A DNA stretch of 64,000 nucleotides from CAVRUD01 sp963724285 (GTDB lineage: Bacteria > Chloroflexota > Chloroflexia > Thermomicrobiales > UBA6265). The stretch lies in contig CAVRUD010000029.1 in NCBI GenBank assembly GCA_963724285.1, positions 445,617 to 509,616 of the forward strand, in the 5' to 3' direction. The notes beneath the pieces were generated by a model, which worked only from the letters and a program-made list of their open reading frames with translations, was not told the origin of the DNA and did no database searches. Below, in pieces: positions 1-9,209 of this stretch. Numbering within the stretch: position 1 is the first letter of the stretch; each line of letters starts with the position of its first letter. Made by a program: the position numbers and the translations under genes.

Positions 1-2
1 TG

Positions 3-626
3 GCTCCCGGCGAGCAAGTACGGGCCGAGGCGGGTGCCCTGGTGAGCATGGACGCGTCGATGAAGGTCGAAACCGGGACGACCGGCGGCCTGTTCAAGTC
101 GCTCAAGCGATCGGTGATGGGCGGCGAGTCGTTGTTCATGAACACGTTTACCGCCGACCAGGACGGCTCCGAGTTGACCCTGGCGCCCGCGCTCCCCGGT
201 TCCATCGAGGTCTTGCACCTGCAAGGGACGGACATGATGGTCCAGTCCGGCAGCTACCTGGCCAGTGAGATCGGAATCGACATCGATACCAAATGGGGCG
301 GTGCCCGGTCATTTTTCGGCGGTGAGGGCCTCTTCTTGCTGAAGTGCACTGGCCAGGGAACTTTGGTGATCTCCAGCTATGGCGCGATCTATAAGGTTTC
401 GCTCCAACAGGGCCGCATCTATACCGTGGACACCGGTCACATCGTCGCCTTCGATAGCACCCTGACCTACAACATCCGCAAGGTCGGCTCATGGAAGTCG
501 ACGATCTTCGGTGGCGAAGGATTGGTGGTCGACTTTTCCGGAACCGGTGATGTCTATGTGCAAACCCGCAGCCAACAGGCGTTCCTGGGATGGCTCATAC
601 CAAACCTGCCCAGCCAACGAAACTAG
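3..626 (+). CDS. AIM24-family protein, 5' end cut by window edge
   Basis: The reading frame is open from base 3, and residues upstream of the first internal GTG (base 42) already match the family start (APGEQVRAEAGALVSMD), so the true start lies before the window. The visible protein shows the typical Gly-rich beta pattern of the AIM24/TIGR00266 family: GGEs near 'VMGGESLFMN', 'GGEGLFLLKCTGQG' and a C-terminal 'GGEGLVVDFSGTGDVYVQT'. Members form trimeric beta-sandwich folds; their biochemical role in bacteria is not established. No signal peptide can be judged because the N-terminus is missing. It ends 187 bp before the cyanophycinase gene and may or may not be co-transcribed with it. Confidence 0.85.
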   Translation, partial: APGEQVRAEAGALVSMDASMKVETGTTGGLFKSLKRSVMGGESLFMNTFTADQDGSELTLAPALPGSIEVLHLQGTDMMVQSGSYLASEIGIDIDTKWGGARSFFGGEGLFLLKCTGQGTLVISSYGAIYKVSLQQGRIYTVDTGHIVAFDSTLTYNIRKVGSWKSTIFGGEGLVVDFSGTGDVYVQTRSQQAFLGWLIPNLPSQRN

Positions 627-813
627 TGCATCGGTATCCCGCGGCTGACATCATGCTGAATTGACGGGCGTCGTTCGTGCGCGATAATGTCGCAAACATA
701 ATAAAGTTTGCGGATCCCCCTGCCGCGACAACGCAGCGGGGAGACCGTATCAAAAGCCGGCAAATGAGTGTCCCGGACGCCGGTTTCCCGGAGAGGTTAG
801 GTCACCCGGACGT

Positions 814-1656
814 ATGAGTCAGCAAACCTCAATCGAAACGCAGGATCCGTCCATTGCGGCAACCGAAGTGGATCGTGGTCCGATAATGGCGATTGGCGGC
901 GCCGAAGACAAGCTGGACGACAAGATCATCCTCTCCACGTTCGTTCAACTGGCGGGCGGTCGAGACGCCAACATCGTGATCGTTCCGACCGCATCATCGA
1001 TCGAGACCGCCGGCGAGCGATACAAGGCCATCTTCCTTGGCCTCGGTGCCCAATCGGCCGAGGTGGTCTACATTGGCGACCGTCAGGATGCCAACGGCGA
1101 CGCCCCGCTCGAACTCTTGCAAGAAGCTTCCGGAGTCTTTCTGACCGGCGGCAACCAGATGCGCCTCAGTACCATCCTGGGCGGGACGCGAGCGGCGGAA
1201 CTAATCCGGCGCCGGAATGCCGAAGGTGCGATCGTTGCTGGAACCAGCGCTGGCGCGTCGATCTTGTCGTCGTACATGGTGGCGTTCGGCGCCAGTGGCG
1301 AAACCCCCAAGCAACGGATGGCCCAGATCGTAGCGGGGTTCAGTCTCGCTCCGGACCTGATCCTCGATCAACACTTCCGCCAGCGCGACCGGATCGGCCG
1401 GCTGCTGTCCCTGGTTGCCGCCAACCCCGGCCTGCTCGGGGTCGGGATCGACGAAGACACCGCGGTTCTCATCAGCAACCAGGTGCTGGAAGTCCTCGGT
1501 CGCCAGAGCGTGACGCTCGTCGATGGATCTGACATCTTCTCGGACATCCATCAAGTCAAGGGATACGGAGGCGTCACCATCAGCGGCGCCAAACTCCACA
1601 TCCTGACCGCCGGGCGGCGGTTCGACCTCGCCGAGCGGCGCTTGCTAGATCGCTAG
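814..1656 (+). CDS. cphB: Cyanophycinase (peptidase family S51)
   Basis: This 280-residue protein cleaves cyanophycin, the multi-L-arginyl-poly-L-aspartate storage polymer, to beta-Asp-Arg dipeptides. The serine nucleophile sits in GTSAGAS (Ser145); the catalytic His is in DQHF (about residue 187) and the acidic triad member in GIDEDTA (about Glu214). The TGGNQ motif near residue 112 is also typical. Length fits the family. The ATG at 814 is followed by a short disordered leader before the fold begins near residue 23; no signal peptide is seen, so action is cytoplasmic. The next gene encodes cyanophycin synthetase, so synthesis and breakdown of the polymer are encoded together. Confidence 0.93.
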   Translation: MSQQTSIETQDPSIAATEVDRGPIMAIGGAEDKLDDKIILSTFVQLAGGRDANIVIVPTASSIETAGERYKAIFLGLGAQSAEVVYIGDRQDANGDAPLELLQEASGVFLTGGNQMRLSTILGGTRAAELIRRRNAEGAIVAGTSAGASILSSYMVAFGASGETPKQRMAQIVAGFSLAPDLILDQHFRQRDRIGRLLSLVAANPGLLGVGIDEDTAVLISNQVLEVLGRQSVTLVDGSDIFSDIHQVKGYGGVTISGAKLHILTAGRRFDLAERRLLDR

Positions 1657-1691
1657 TTGGCACTAGAATCCCCATCAATCAACCCGGATAG

Positions 1692-1717
1692 GCGCGCGTT
1701 GCGTTGGCAACGCGCGC
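1692..1717 (+). promoter_or_regulatory. Perfect hairpin in the cphB-cphA intergenic region
   Basis: An 11-bp perfect inverted repeat (GCGCGCGTTGC, loop GTTG, GCAACGCGCGC) lies 35 bp after cphB and about 100 bp before the cphA start. No T-run follows directly (ATGCGTTCTTT), so it is a poor intrinsic terminator. It could tune read-through or protect the upstream mRNA. Function is inferred only from position. Confidence 0.5.
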
Positions 1718-1815
1718 ATGCGTTCTTTGCTGGCCCGATCGCCGGACGGCTCACGGTCCGCGACTCGTAGGCGCCGTTCACCCTGGGATAGGGAGCACCT
1801 GTAAGGGAGCCTGCC

Positions 1816-4464
1816 GTGCTGACGATCCGCCAGACGTCCGTTTACCGAGGACCGAACCTGTGGGCGAGGCTCCCGGTCATCCATCTGGTCGTCGATATCG
1901 GCGAGCTGGAAGACCGGCCGTCGAACAAGATTCCGGGCTTCTATGAGCACCTGACCGAGCTGCTACCCTCCCTCTACGACCACACCTGCTCCGTAGGCAA
2001 ACCGGGAGGCTTCCTCCAGCGTCTGCGCGAAGGCACATGGATGGGCCACGTCCTCGAACACGTTGCCCTGGAGCTGCAAAATCTCGCTGGCGCGGAGGTG
2101 GTACGAGGCAAGACCCGCGGAACCGGCGAGCGGGGCGTCTACAACGTTGTCTACCAGTTCCAGCAGGAGGACGTAGGCCGGGCGGCGGGCGATGTTGCCC
2201 TCAGGCTCCTTAATCACCTGATCTATGACAGCGAACCCGATTTTGACTTCGTCCACGAGCTCGAAGAAAAGGTCATCAGAGTCGCCGAACGGCTGCAATA
2301 CGGCCCGTCGACCGGCGCGATCGTCTCCGAGGCGGAACGCCGGGGCATCCCCGTGCTCCGCCTCGATCCGCGCCGGTCACTCGTCCAGCTTGGCCATGGT
2401 CGCTACCAGAAGCGGATCTGGGCCACGGTGACCTCCGCGACCGGGAATATCTCCGTCGAAGTGGCCAGCAACAAAGAGCTGACGAATCGCCTCTTGCACG
2501 AGGTCGGCATTCCGGTGCCGCGAAGTGTGGTTGTGAGCAACGCCGACGACGCAGTTGCCGCCGCCCGGCGAATCGGTTTCCCGGTGGTCCTCAAGCCGCT
2601 CGATGGCAACCATGGCCGCGGGGTTTGCATCAACCTCGCCGACGAAGCCGAGGTTCGCGAGTTCTTTCCGGAAGCCTACGCCGAGACGCGTTCCGGATCG
2701 GTCGTTGTCGAAACGTTCTTGGTTGGCAAGGACTACCGCATTCTCGTGGTCAACAGCCAGGTCGTGGCCGTGGCCGAGCGGGTTCCGGCCCACGTCATCG
2801 GCGACGGTAAACACAGCATCCGCGAATTGATCGACATCACCAACGCCGACCCTCGCCGTGGTGTTGGACATGAGAAGATCCTGACCCGGATCACCGCAGA
2901 CGGCCAAACCATCGAGGTGCTCGAGCGCGCAGGCATGACGCTGGACGACATCCCCGAGGCCGACCAGTTCGTGCAGCTCAAGCTGACCGGCAACATGAGC
3001 ACCGGCGGAACCTCCATCGACCGCACCGACGACATCCACCCGGACAACATCGAAATTGCCCGTCAAGCGGCCATGGTGGTCGGTTTGGATATCGCGGGCA
3101 TCGACTTCATCACGCCGGATATCTCCCAGTCGGTCCGCCAGGTCAAAGGCGGCATCGTTGAAGTCAACGCCGGTCCCGGTTTCCGGATGCACACCCACCC
3201 GACCCAGGGGCACCCACGGCACGTTGGCCGTGCTGTCATCGACATGCTCTTCCCGCCGTCCACCCCAAGCCGGATTCCGATCGTCGCCGTGACAGGCACG
3301 AACGGCAAGACGACGACCGCCCGCATGATTGCCCATATTATGAAAACCGCCGGGCATCGGGTCGGACTAACGACGACAGACGGAATCTACATCGACGGCA
3401 CGCAGATTATGTCTGGTGACACCAGCGGCCCCACCAGCGCCCAGATGGTTCTGAAGAACCCGTCGATCGATTACGCCGTGCTGGAGACTGCCCGGGGCGG
3501 CATCCTCCGCTCTGGTCTCGGCTTCGACCGATGCAACATCGCCGTGGTCACGAATGTCACGAGCGACCACCTGGGGCTGCGAGGCATCAACACCCTGTCC
3601 GACCTCGCAAAGGTAAAGGCGGTCGTCCCGAGCTCCGTGCTGCGCGACGGCGCCAGCGTCCTGAATGCCGACAACCAGTGGACGGTCGACATGACCCGAA
3701 CCGCGCGGGGCGAGATCATTTTCTTCACCATGGAGGAAGACAACGTCGTCGTGCGGGCGCACCTGCGCGAGCGCGGTCGCGCCGTCGTCCTCCGCCAGAC
3801 TGCCGGCGGCGAAATGATCACGATCATCGAGCACAGGCGGGAAACCAGCCTCCTCCTTGCCAGTCAGATCCCGGCCACCTTCGACGGCCGCCTGCGGGTA
3901 AACATCGCCAATGCGATGGCTGCCGCCGCCGCGGCACTTGCACAGGACGTCCAGCTCGAATACATCCGCCTTGCGCTGCGAACCTTTACCAGCACGTTCT
4001 TTCAGACGCCCGGGCGCTTTAATATGCTCGAAGTCCAGGGTCGCAGGGTGGTGCTCGACTACTGCCACAACGTGGCCGGCATGGAGTCCATGGCCGATTT
4101 CGTCCGCCGCCTGGCGCCAGAGCGAACGCTGGCCATGATCGCCATGCCGGGCGACCGTTCCAACGAAGATATCGATGCCTTTGGCAAGCTTGCGGGACAG
4201 ACGTTCGCCGAGCTCGTCATCCGTGAAGATGTGCATACCAGGGGCCGGGAGCGCGGTGAAGTCGCTGGCTTGTTAAAGTCCGCCGCCGTTTCAGGCGGGC
4301 TCGATCCCGATAGCGTCACCATCGTCACCGACGAGATCCAAGCCGCCCACACCGCCATCGAACGGGCAGGAAAAAACGACCTCGTTGTGCTGCTGGTTGA
4401 TCGGCCCGCCGCCGTCTGGGCGGAGCTTACCGGGGGGGACCAGTCCGCACCGGCGGCCTACTGA
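1816..4464 (+). CDS. cphA: Cyanophycin synthetase CphA1
   Basis: This 882-residue protein builds cyanophycin from aspartate and arginine using ATP. The N-terminal domain (about 1-160) opens with the CphA pattern 'RGPNLWARLPVIHL' and 'LEDRPSNKIPGF'. An ATP-grasp domain (about 215-480) carries the Gly-rich 'LDGNHGRGVCINL' and the acidic 'GIVEVNAGPGFRMHTHP'; it activates the backbone carboxyl for Asp addition. A Mur-ligase-like domain starts at the P-loop GTNGKTTTAR (about residue 494) and contains TARGGILRSGLGF and NVTSDHLG; it adds Arg to the Asp side chain. Length is normal for CphA1. The GTG start has an AAGGGAG ribosome site 8 bases upstream. It lies downstream of cphB and converges with the Mur-like gene, leaving 2 bp between the stop codons. 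Confidence 0.95.
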   Translation: MLTIRQTSVYRGPNLWARLPVIHLVVDIGELEDRPSNKIPGFYEHLTELLPSLYDHTCSVGKPGGFLQRLREGTWMGHVLEHVALELQNLAGAEVVRGKTRGTGERGVYNVVYQFQQEDVGRAAGDVALRLLNHLIYDSEPDFDFVHELEEKVIRVAERLQYGPSTGAIVSEAERRGIPVLRLDPRRSLVQLGHGRYQKRIWATVTSATGNISVEVASNKELTNRLLHEVGIPVPRSVVVSNADDAVAAARRIGFPVVLKPLDGNHGRGVCINLADEAEVREFFPEAYAETRSGSVVVETFLVGKDYRILVVNSQVVAVAERVPAHVIGDGKHSIRELIDITNADPRRGVGHEKILTRITADGQTIEVLERAGMTLDDIPEADQFVQLKLTGNMSTGGTSIDRTDDIHPDNIEIARQAAMVVGLDIAGIDFITPDISQSVRQVKGGIVEVNAGPGFRMHTHPTQGHPRHVGRAVIDMLFPPSTPSRIPIVAVTGTNGKTTTARMIAHIMKTAGHRVGLTTTDGIYIDGTQIMSGDTSGPTSAQMVLKNPSIDYAVLETARGGILRSGLGFDRCNIAVVTNVTSDHLGLRGINTLSDLAKVKAVVPSSVLRDGASVLNADNQWTVDMTRTARGEIIFFTMEEDNVVVRAHLRERGRAVVLRQTAGGEMITIIEHRRETSLLLASQIPATFDGRLRVNIANAMAAAAAALAQDVQLEYIRLALRTFTSTFFQTPGRFNMLEVQGRRVVLDYCHNVAGMESMADFVRRLAPERTLAMIAMPGDRSNEDIDAFGKLAGQTFAELVIREDVHTRGRERGEVAGLLKSAAVSGGLDPDSVTIVTDEIQAAHTAIERAGKNDLVVLLVDRPAAVWAELTGGDQSAPAAY

Positions 4465-4466
4465 AC

Positions 4467-6104
4467 CTAAGAGACGAGCGTACCGATTGATTCGAGCATC
4501 GCCCGGACGTCGTCGGGCTGCTCAATGCACATCACGACCACGGTGTCTCCCGGCCGTCGGCCCTCCAGGGCCAGTTCGACACCGCTCAGTTCGGTCGGCG
4601 CCCGTCCCCACGGGACGCCGGGCACGCGGCCAACGCCTTCGGCCATCAATGCCGTCATGCCAGCGGCATTCTCGCGACCGCGCAGATACTTGATGGTCTC
4701 TTTGATCACGACGTAGTCGCTGGATTCCGCGGCAATCTCGCCGATCGAACGCAGCGCCTCGTCCGACCGGTCGCCGGCGGTCCCGATGACACTGACCAAC
4801 TTCCCGCCTTTCCTCACGAATGACCGCCCGAACGTCAGGAGGTGCTTCAGGCCCGCTTCGTTATGAGCATAGTCGAGCACGACGGTGGTTCCGTTTGTCT
4901 CGTAGATGTGCAGGCGGCCCGGATTCAATGCTGGAGTGTTGCGAAACGACGCCATTCCCGCTGCAATCTCGGGTATTGTCAGCCCGAGAGCGATAGCGGC
5001 TCCCGCCGCGCAAAGCGCGTTCTCCACCATGTGCGCTGCGCGGCCACCGTAGGACATCGGGATATTGGCAACGTTCGTGATTGCCACTGCGGCTTGGCCA
5101 TGGATCAGGGTCATCACGCCGTCGCGAACGACGATTGCCTTCCCTCCTGCGGCGACATGATTGACGACGGTCGGATTGCTCGGATCCCGTGAAACGAACA
5201 TCGGCGTCGCATGAATTTCGGGCGCCAAGGACCTGACCAAGGGATCGTCCGCGTTGAGAACTGCCACTCCACCGCGTCGAGTCGCCCGGACGACGGTCGC
5301 CTTGACCGCCAGTAGGCCCTCGATCGATCGCACCCCTAACATGTCGAGATGATCGGCGCTCACATTCGTGAACACGCTGACGTCGTTGCTCTCGTATGCG
5401 AGACCCCGCAACAAGATGCCTCCGCGGGCAGTTTCGAGCACGGCGACATCGAGTCCAGGTTCCTTCAGGACGCGGCGTGCACCGCTGGGACCGGTGTAGT
5501 CCCCTTCGAGGACAAGCTCACCATTGATGTAGACACCCGACGTTGACGACCACCCGACCGACCTGCCGGCCTCGCGCAGCACATGCGCTAAGAGGCGCGT
5601 TGTGGTTGTCTTGCCGTTCGTACCGGTGATGCCCACGACCGGAATGGTGCGGTCCTCATCTCGGACCCATCCCGGGACATCGTCCTCCAGAGGTGGATCA
5701 GTAAGCAGTCGAGTTAGGTCGCCGTTTGCCTGATCAGTATCGGTTGGCGGTCCGGCCACCGCGGCCACGATCCGCTCTGCTACCGCCAGGGCAAATGCAC
5801 GACGGCGCCACTCGAAGGCCAGGACCCAATGCCCGGGCGTTTCAAGTTTGCGCCAGGCCGTCTCGGGAGCACGAAATCCGGACCGCTGGTAAATGATCTC
5901 GACAGCCTCGATCAGGGCATCACCGAGGCTGGCGTCATCGGTCGACTCGTCGTCGCTGAAAACCCCGATGCCGCGCAGCCGGGCTTCGATCTCACCGGTC
6001 AGTCGCGGTGAGGCCGAGGAGTCGCCCTCGAACTCGATCTTGATCGCCGGGACAGGGAGAAAGAGGTTGGGTCCATCGAGGTCACGGATCTCGACGAGTT
6101 TCAT
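4467..6104 (-). CDS. CphA-related Mur ligase lacking the ATP-grasp domain
   Basis: This protein is about 545 residues from the ATG at 6104; an ATG at 6125 would add seven. Its first residues (MKLVEIRDLDGPNLF) align with the start of cyanophycin synthetase, and from about residue 150 it has a complete Mur-type ligase module: P-loop GITGTNGKTTTTR, 'LETARGGILLRGLAY', 'TNVSADHLDMLG', 'VVLDYAHNEAG' and 'GTAGDRSDE', each with a direct counterpart in the neighbouring CphA. The central ATP-grasp domain that adds aspartate in CphA is absent; only about 120 unconserved residues separate the two parts. It converges with cphA. A role in ATP-dependent ligation of an amino acid to an Asp-containing peptide is inferred; the substrate is unknown. 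Plain MurC/D/E/F or folate ligases fit less well because of the CphA-type N-terminus. Confidence 0.82.
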   Translation of the reverse strand: MKLVEIRDLDGPNLFLPVPAIKIEFEGDSSASPRLTGEIEARLRGIGVFSDDESTDDASLGDALIEAVEIIYQRSGFRAPETAWRKLETPGHWVLAFEWRRRAFALAVAERIVAAVAGPPTDTDQANGDLTRLLTDPPLEDDVPGWVRDEDRTIPVVGITGTNGKTTTTRLLAHVLREAGRSVGWSSTSGVYINGELVLEGDYTGPSGARRVLKEPGLDVAVLETARGGILLRGLAYESNDVSVFTNVSADHLDMLGVRSIEGLLAVKATVVRATRRGGVAVLNADDPLVRSLAPEIHATPMFVSRDPSNPTVVNHVAAGGKAIVVRDGVMTLIHGQAAVAITNVANIPMSYGGRAAHMVENALCAAGAAIALGLTIPEIAAGMASFRNTPALNPGRLHIYETNGTTVVLDYAHNEAGLKHLLTFGRSFVRKGGKLVSVIGTAGDRSDEALRSIGEIAAESSDYVVIKETIKYLRGRENAAGMTALMAEGVGRVPGVPWGRAPTELSGVELALEGRRPGDTVVVMCIEQPDDVRAMLESIGTLVS

Positions 6105-6278
6105 CCCTGCACCTGCCGTCTTCATCCGGATGCGGACGACCGGGCTCAGAACACCGTTCCGAGCGATTGGCGCACGTCCGTCCTAGAGCCATACCGCACG
6201 CGTGATAGTAACAGGGCGACGAAGGCCGTTTCCCGGAGGCCCTTTGGTGACGGAGGACTGTACATCCCTGTGCCAGCG

Positions 6279-7226
6279 CTAGCCGGCGGCTGCCGCCAAC
6301 ACGGCCAGGATATTGAAAACCGCGTGGGTGATCACTGCGGCAGTCGTTCCAAAGTAATGCCGTTCGATACCCAGGACCACCCCCACGCCAAACAATCCCA
6401 GAACGATAAACGACAACCCATATTGGCTATGGACCAGGGCGAACAAGGCGGCCTGCAGTACGACGCCATACCTGGGTTGAAGGGCCCCACGAAAGAACGC
6501 TTCCTCTCCAACGCCGGCACTGAACCCTAGCGCGGCGGCCCCGATCGGATTCTGGACATCGGCCGTCATGTCCTCGGTGACGGAATCAATCTGTTCCGGG
6601 ATCTGTGGTTGATACTCCGCGGTCAGGATCGATCCGGCTATCGACGGAATGTAGGCCAGCACAACAAAACCCAACGCGATCAGAATGACCTTCGGGGTAG
6701 GCATCGTAAAGCCCAACCGATTCCAGGACTCGCGAAGGCCGCGCCGGACTCCCCAGCCAACGGCGACCAAGGCCAACGCAACCTCGAAGGCCGCGGTGGA
6801 GAACAGCTCTCCGTAGTTGACCGAGTCGATGTCCAGATCGTCCGGGTTGGTGCCAATATTGACCAGGATGACCGCAAATGCGGCGCCGGTCGCAAGCAAG
6901 ACACACAGCCCACTCATGTCGATCGCCGAATTCGCGTCCATCGGCGTGACCCGGGCCAGAGCTTTACGAAAGATCGGGATCAGCGGCAGCAGCAGCCCGA
7001 GGCCGATTGCCAGGTAGGTTGCGGCGTTGTTCGCACCGGCGACGATCGCGGCGATGCCCCAGATAGTCAGGAGCAGCCCCGGGAAGCCAAAGAGCAGATA
7101 GAGACCAACCTTCGCGGAGCGGTCGCGCACCGCGCGAGCGGCCCAATATGACAATCCGAGCGTGGCGGAGATGATTAGCAGGTAGACCGCTATTGCCGAG
7201 ACCAGGTCCGCGTCCAAGAAGGCCAT
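6279..7226 (-). CDS. CPBP-family intramembrane metalloprotease
   Basis: The 315-residue polytopic protein has about eight hydrophobic segments. The CPBP/ABI (CAAX protease and bacteriocin-processing) signature is complete: EExxxR at 'GEEAFFRGAL' (Glu241, Glu242, Arg246), the motif-2 histidine in 'LFALVHSQYG' (His266) and the motif-3 HxxxN in 'THAVFN' (His301, Asn305). These residues form the intramembrane active site known from Rce1-like proteins. Bacterial members act on membrane or peptide substrates that are rarely known, and nothing nearby (no bacteriocin gene) reveals this one's target. It is transcribed alone, divergently from parB. Confidence 0.88.
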   Translation of the reverse strand: MAFLDADLVSAIAVYLLIISATLGLSYWAARAVRDRSAKVGLYLLFGFPGLLLTIWGIAAIVAGANNAATYLAIGLGLLLPLIPIFRKALARVTPMDANSAIDMSGLCVLLATGAAFAVILVNIGTNPDDLDIDSVNYGELFSTAAFEVALALVAVGWGVRRGLRESWNRLGFTMPTPKVILIALGFVVLAYIPSIAGSILTAEYQPQIPEQIDSVTEDMTADVQNPIGAAALGFSAGVGEEAFFRGALQPRYGVVLQAALFALVHSQYGLSFIVLGLFGVGVVLGIERHYFGTTAAVITHAVFNILAVLAAAAG

Positions 7227-7461
7227 CCTTCCAGATTAGAGGTCTTTCAGGGGGTGGAATGATGGCCGCGAGGCCCACCCTACTTGGGCGTCAGACCGTT
7301 GCGGATTATATGCAGCCGCGATACGACGCCCGCTCTGGCGGCTGTCTGACGCTGCACTCCTGCCCATCCTGAGAGAGTGCTAGACTCGCCGGTGCCGACC
7401 CTACCTGCAAAATCCAGTGCACTTTCCGCCGGCAGCATGAGATCAGGAGAGCCTCACCGCC

Positions 7462-8397
7462 ATGGATGACCGTCCGAGCACTTCAGACGCCAGCAACGGC
7501 GCGGCGCGCCCGGAAAGGCAACCATCGAGACGAGGCGGACTTGGCCGGGGACTAGGGGCCCTGATCCCAACCGGATCCCCGGCCGCTTCACAAAGCGTCT
7601 CCTCGGCGACCGAATTACCCATTGACGCGATCGAACCAAACCCGTTTCAGCCACGCGCCTCGATGGACCCGGACAAGCTCCAGTTGCTTGCTGATTCCAT
7701 CCGCCAGCACGGAATCATCCAGCCGCTCGTCGTCAAGGCAAGTTCGCGGCCCAATCACTTCATCATCATCGCCGGTGAACGCCGCTGGCGCGCCTCGAAG
7801 CTCGCCGGCCTGACCGTCGTTCCGGCGGTCGTCAAGGACGCCGCGCCTCAAGCGATGCTGGAGATGGCGCTCGTCGAGAATGTTGTCCGGGCCGACCTCT
7901 CCCCGCTGGAAGAGGCTCAGGCATACCGGCAATTGATCGAGGATTTCAACTTGACCCAGGCCAATGTCGCCGAACGAGTCGGACGGTCCCGGGTCAGCGT
8001 AACCAACACGCTGCGGCTCCTGGCCGCCCCCGAGCAGATCCAGCGGGCCCTTTCGGCGGGGCGGATAAGCGAAGGGCACGCCCGTGCCCTGCTCGGGTTG
8101 TCGTCGAGCGCCGATCAGGTGGCGATGCTCGACATCGTGACATCGCGCGACCTGACCGTCCGTCAGACCGAGGACGCGGTTCGCAAGTGGCTGGCGAATG
8201 CCGGAACGAAGAGGTCCGCCCGAGAGCGAGATCTGGAAGAGGTCCGGCTCGAGGACCGCTTCCGCACCGCCCTGGGCACAAAGGTTCAGTTCAAGCGCAA
8301 TCCGAACGGCGGAGGAGGCGCCCTCACGATTGAGTACTACTCGGACGAGGAAGTAGACGCCCTCTACCGGCGTCTCCTGGGCGAAGACATCTGGTAA
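7462..8397 (+). CDS. parB: ParB/Spo0J chromosome-partition protein
   Basis: The 311-residue protein has the canonical ParB order. The N-terminal 'RRGGLGRGLGALIP' is the segment that contacts ParA. A ParB/Srx nucleotide-binding domain (about 50-135) includes the CTP-clamp motif GERRWRA (105-111), followed by ENVVRADLSPLEEA (from 140), a helix-turn-helix (about 163-187) and a C-terminal dimerisation region. It should bind parS sites, load as a CTP-dependent sliding clamp and recruit condensin. Unusually, no parA is adjacent: the gene stands alone between a CPBP protease and a small membrane-protein gene. The 235-bp upstream gap shows no obvious ParB site matching the standard parS sequence. Confidence 0.93.
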   Translation: MDDRPSTSDASNGAARPERQPSRRGGLGRGLGALIPTGSPAASQSVSSATELPIDAIEPNPFQPRASMDPDKLQLLADSIRQHGIIQPLVVKASSRPNHFIIIAGERRWRASKLAGLTVVPAVVKDAAPQAMLEMALVENVVRADLSPLEEAQAYRQLIEDFNLTQANVAERVGRSRVSVTNTLRLLAAPEQIQRALSAGRISEGHARALLGLSSSADQVAMLDIVTSRDLTVRQTEDAVRKWLANAGTKRSARERDLEEVRLEDRFRTALGTKVQFKRNPNGGGGALTIEYYSDEEVDALYRRLLGEDIW

Positions 8398-8409
8398 CCC
8401 TGCACCTGG

Positions 8410-9201
8410 CTATGCCGGACACGTGTCCAGGTCGACATCTGGCGGATTCGTCGCCTCTAGTTCAGTCGTTGTCGCCTGTCCAGTCTGCGCGTCGACAACA
8501 ACCCGGACCACCGGCCCGTTGGAAATGCGTGAATCGCTGTAGGTAATCACCCATGAAGCGCCGGCGGCCTGGCTATTCGGATGGAACGTGAGCCGAGCGA
8601 CATGCCGGTTGCGCAGGCACTCAGCCCGAAACGTCTGGCCGATCTCGGCTTCGGCGATGACCAGTGCCTGTTCCGAGTCAATGGGCACCGCCCGGACCAG
8701 ATTCGCGTCAAGTTCTGGTGCAGCAACGCCTAAAGTTCGAGCGGTCTCGCGTACGATTTCCGCCCGATTCCGTTCGAACACCAGCGTCAGCGTCTCCGTA
8801 TTGTCGCCTTCGCCCCGCACGAATACGAACGTCAGCCAGCCGCCAACCGGCTCCCCAGCAAAGCCATTCGGATCCGTCGAATAGTCGAGCTGCGCTGTTG
8901 CGGAGAACAGCCTGGCGTCTGGATCCCACGCCCGCGCCCGGCTTGTGGCAGCCTCAATCAAGGTCTCAATGGTGGCAGGGCGGGCCCGACTCTGATCTGG
9001 ATCAGGAATTGGTGCCTCAGGTCCTGCCACACTCGGCGTGGCATAGACGCCTCTCCAGGCCCCGATTCCCGCAACTACGAACATCAGCATGGTGAGCAAG
9101 ACAACGAAAACAGCGCGCCAGTCCAACGACTTCAAGAACTGTCGCTCTTGACGCGGGCCTCCCGAAGTCTGGTCCTCAGTTCCGGTGGACTCGGGCACCA
9201 T
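8410..9201 (-). CDS. Hypothetical single-pass membrane protein
   Basis: From the ATG at 9201 the protein is 263 residues: a polar N-terminus, one membrane segment ('VFVVLLTMLMFVVAGIG'), then an extracytoplasmic region rich in beta-strand patterns with no motif I recognise. The C-terminal part ('SWVITYSDSRISNGP...VVRVVVDAQTGQATTTE') resembles PepSY-like strand patterns, but weakly. A longer frame reaches a GTG at 9339, but it would run through the preceding gene that ends at 9210. The ATG start leaves an 8-bp gap to that gene, so the two are probably one operon. No function is assigned. Confidence 0.65.
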   Translation of the reverse strand: MVPESTGTEDQTSGGPRQERQFLKSLDWRAVFVVLLTMLMFVVAGIGAWRGVYATPSVAGPEAPIPDPDQSRARPATIETLIEAATSRARAWDPDARLFSATAQLDYSTDPNGFAGEPVGGWLTFVFVRGEGDNTETLTLVFERNRAEIVRETARTLGVAAPELDANLVRAVPIDSEQALVIAEAEIGQTFRAECLRNRHVARLTFHPNSQAAGASWVITYSDSRISNGPVVRVVVDAQTGQATTTELEATNPPDVDLDTCPA

Positions 9202-9209
9202 CTTGTCAC

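Noticed and set aside
2377..4236. Long minus-strand frames of 326 and 289 codons inside cphA.
   Set aside because: They mirror the codon structure of cphA in a GC-rich genome; their peptides are His/Arg/Gly-rich and match nothing.
8417..8428. Palindrome GGACACGTGTCC 19 bp after parB, considered as a parS site.
   Set aside because: It shares only the CACGTG core with the standard parS sequence, lies in the 3' end of a coding frame, and 12-bp palindromes are expected by chance many times in 64 kb.
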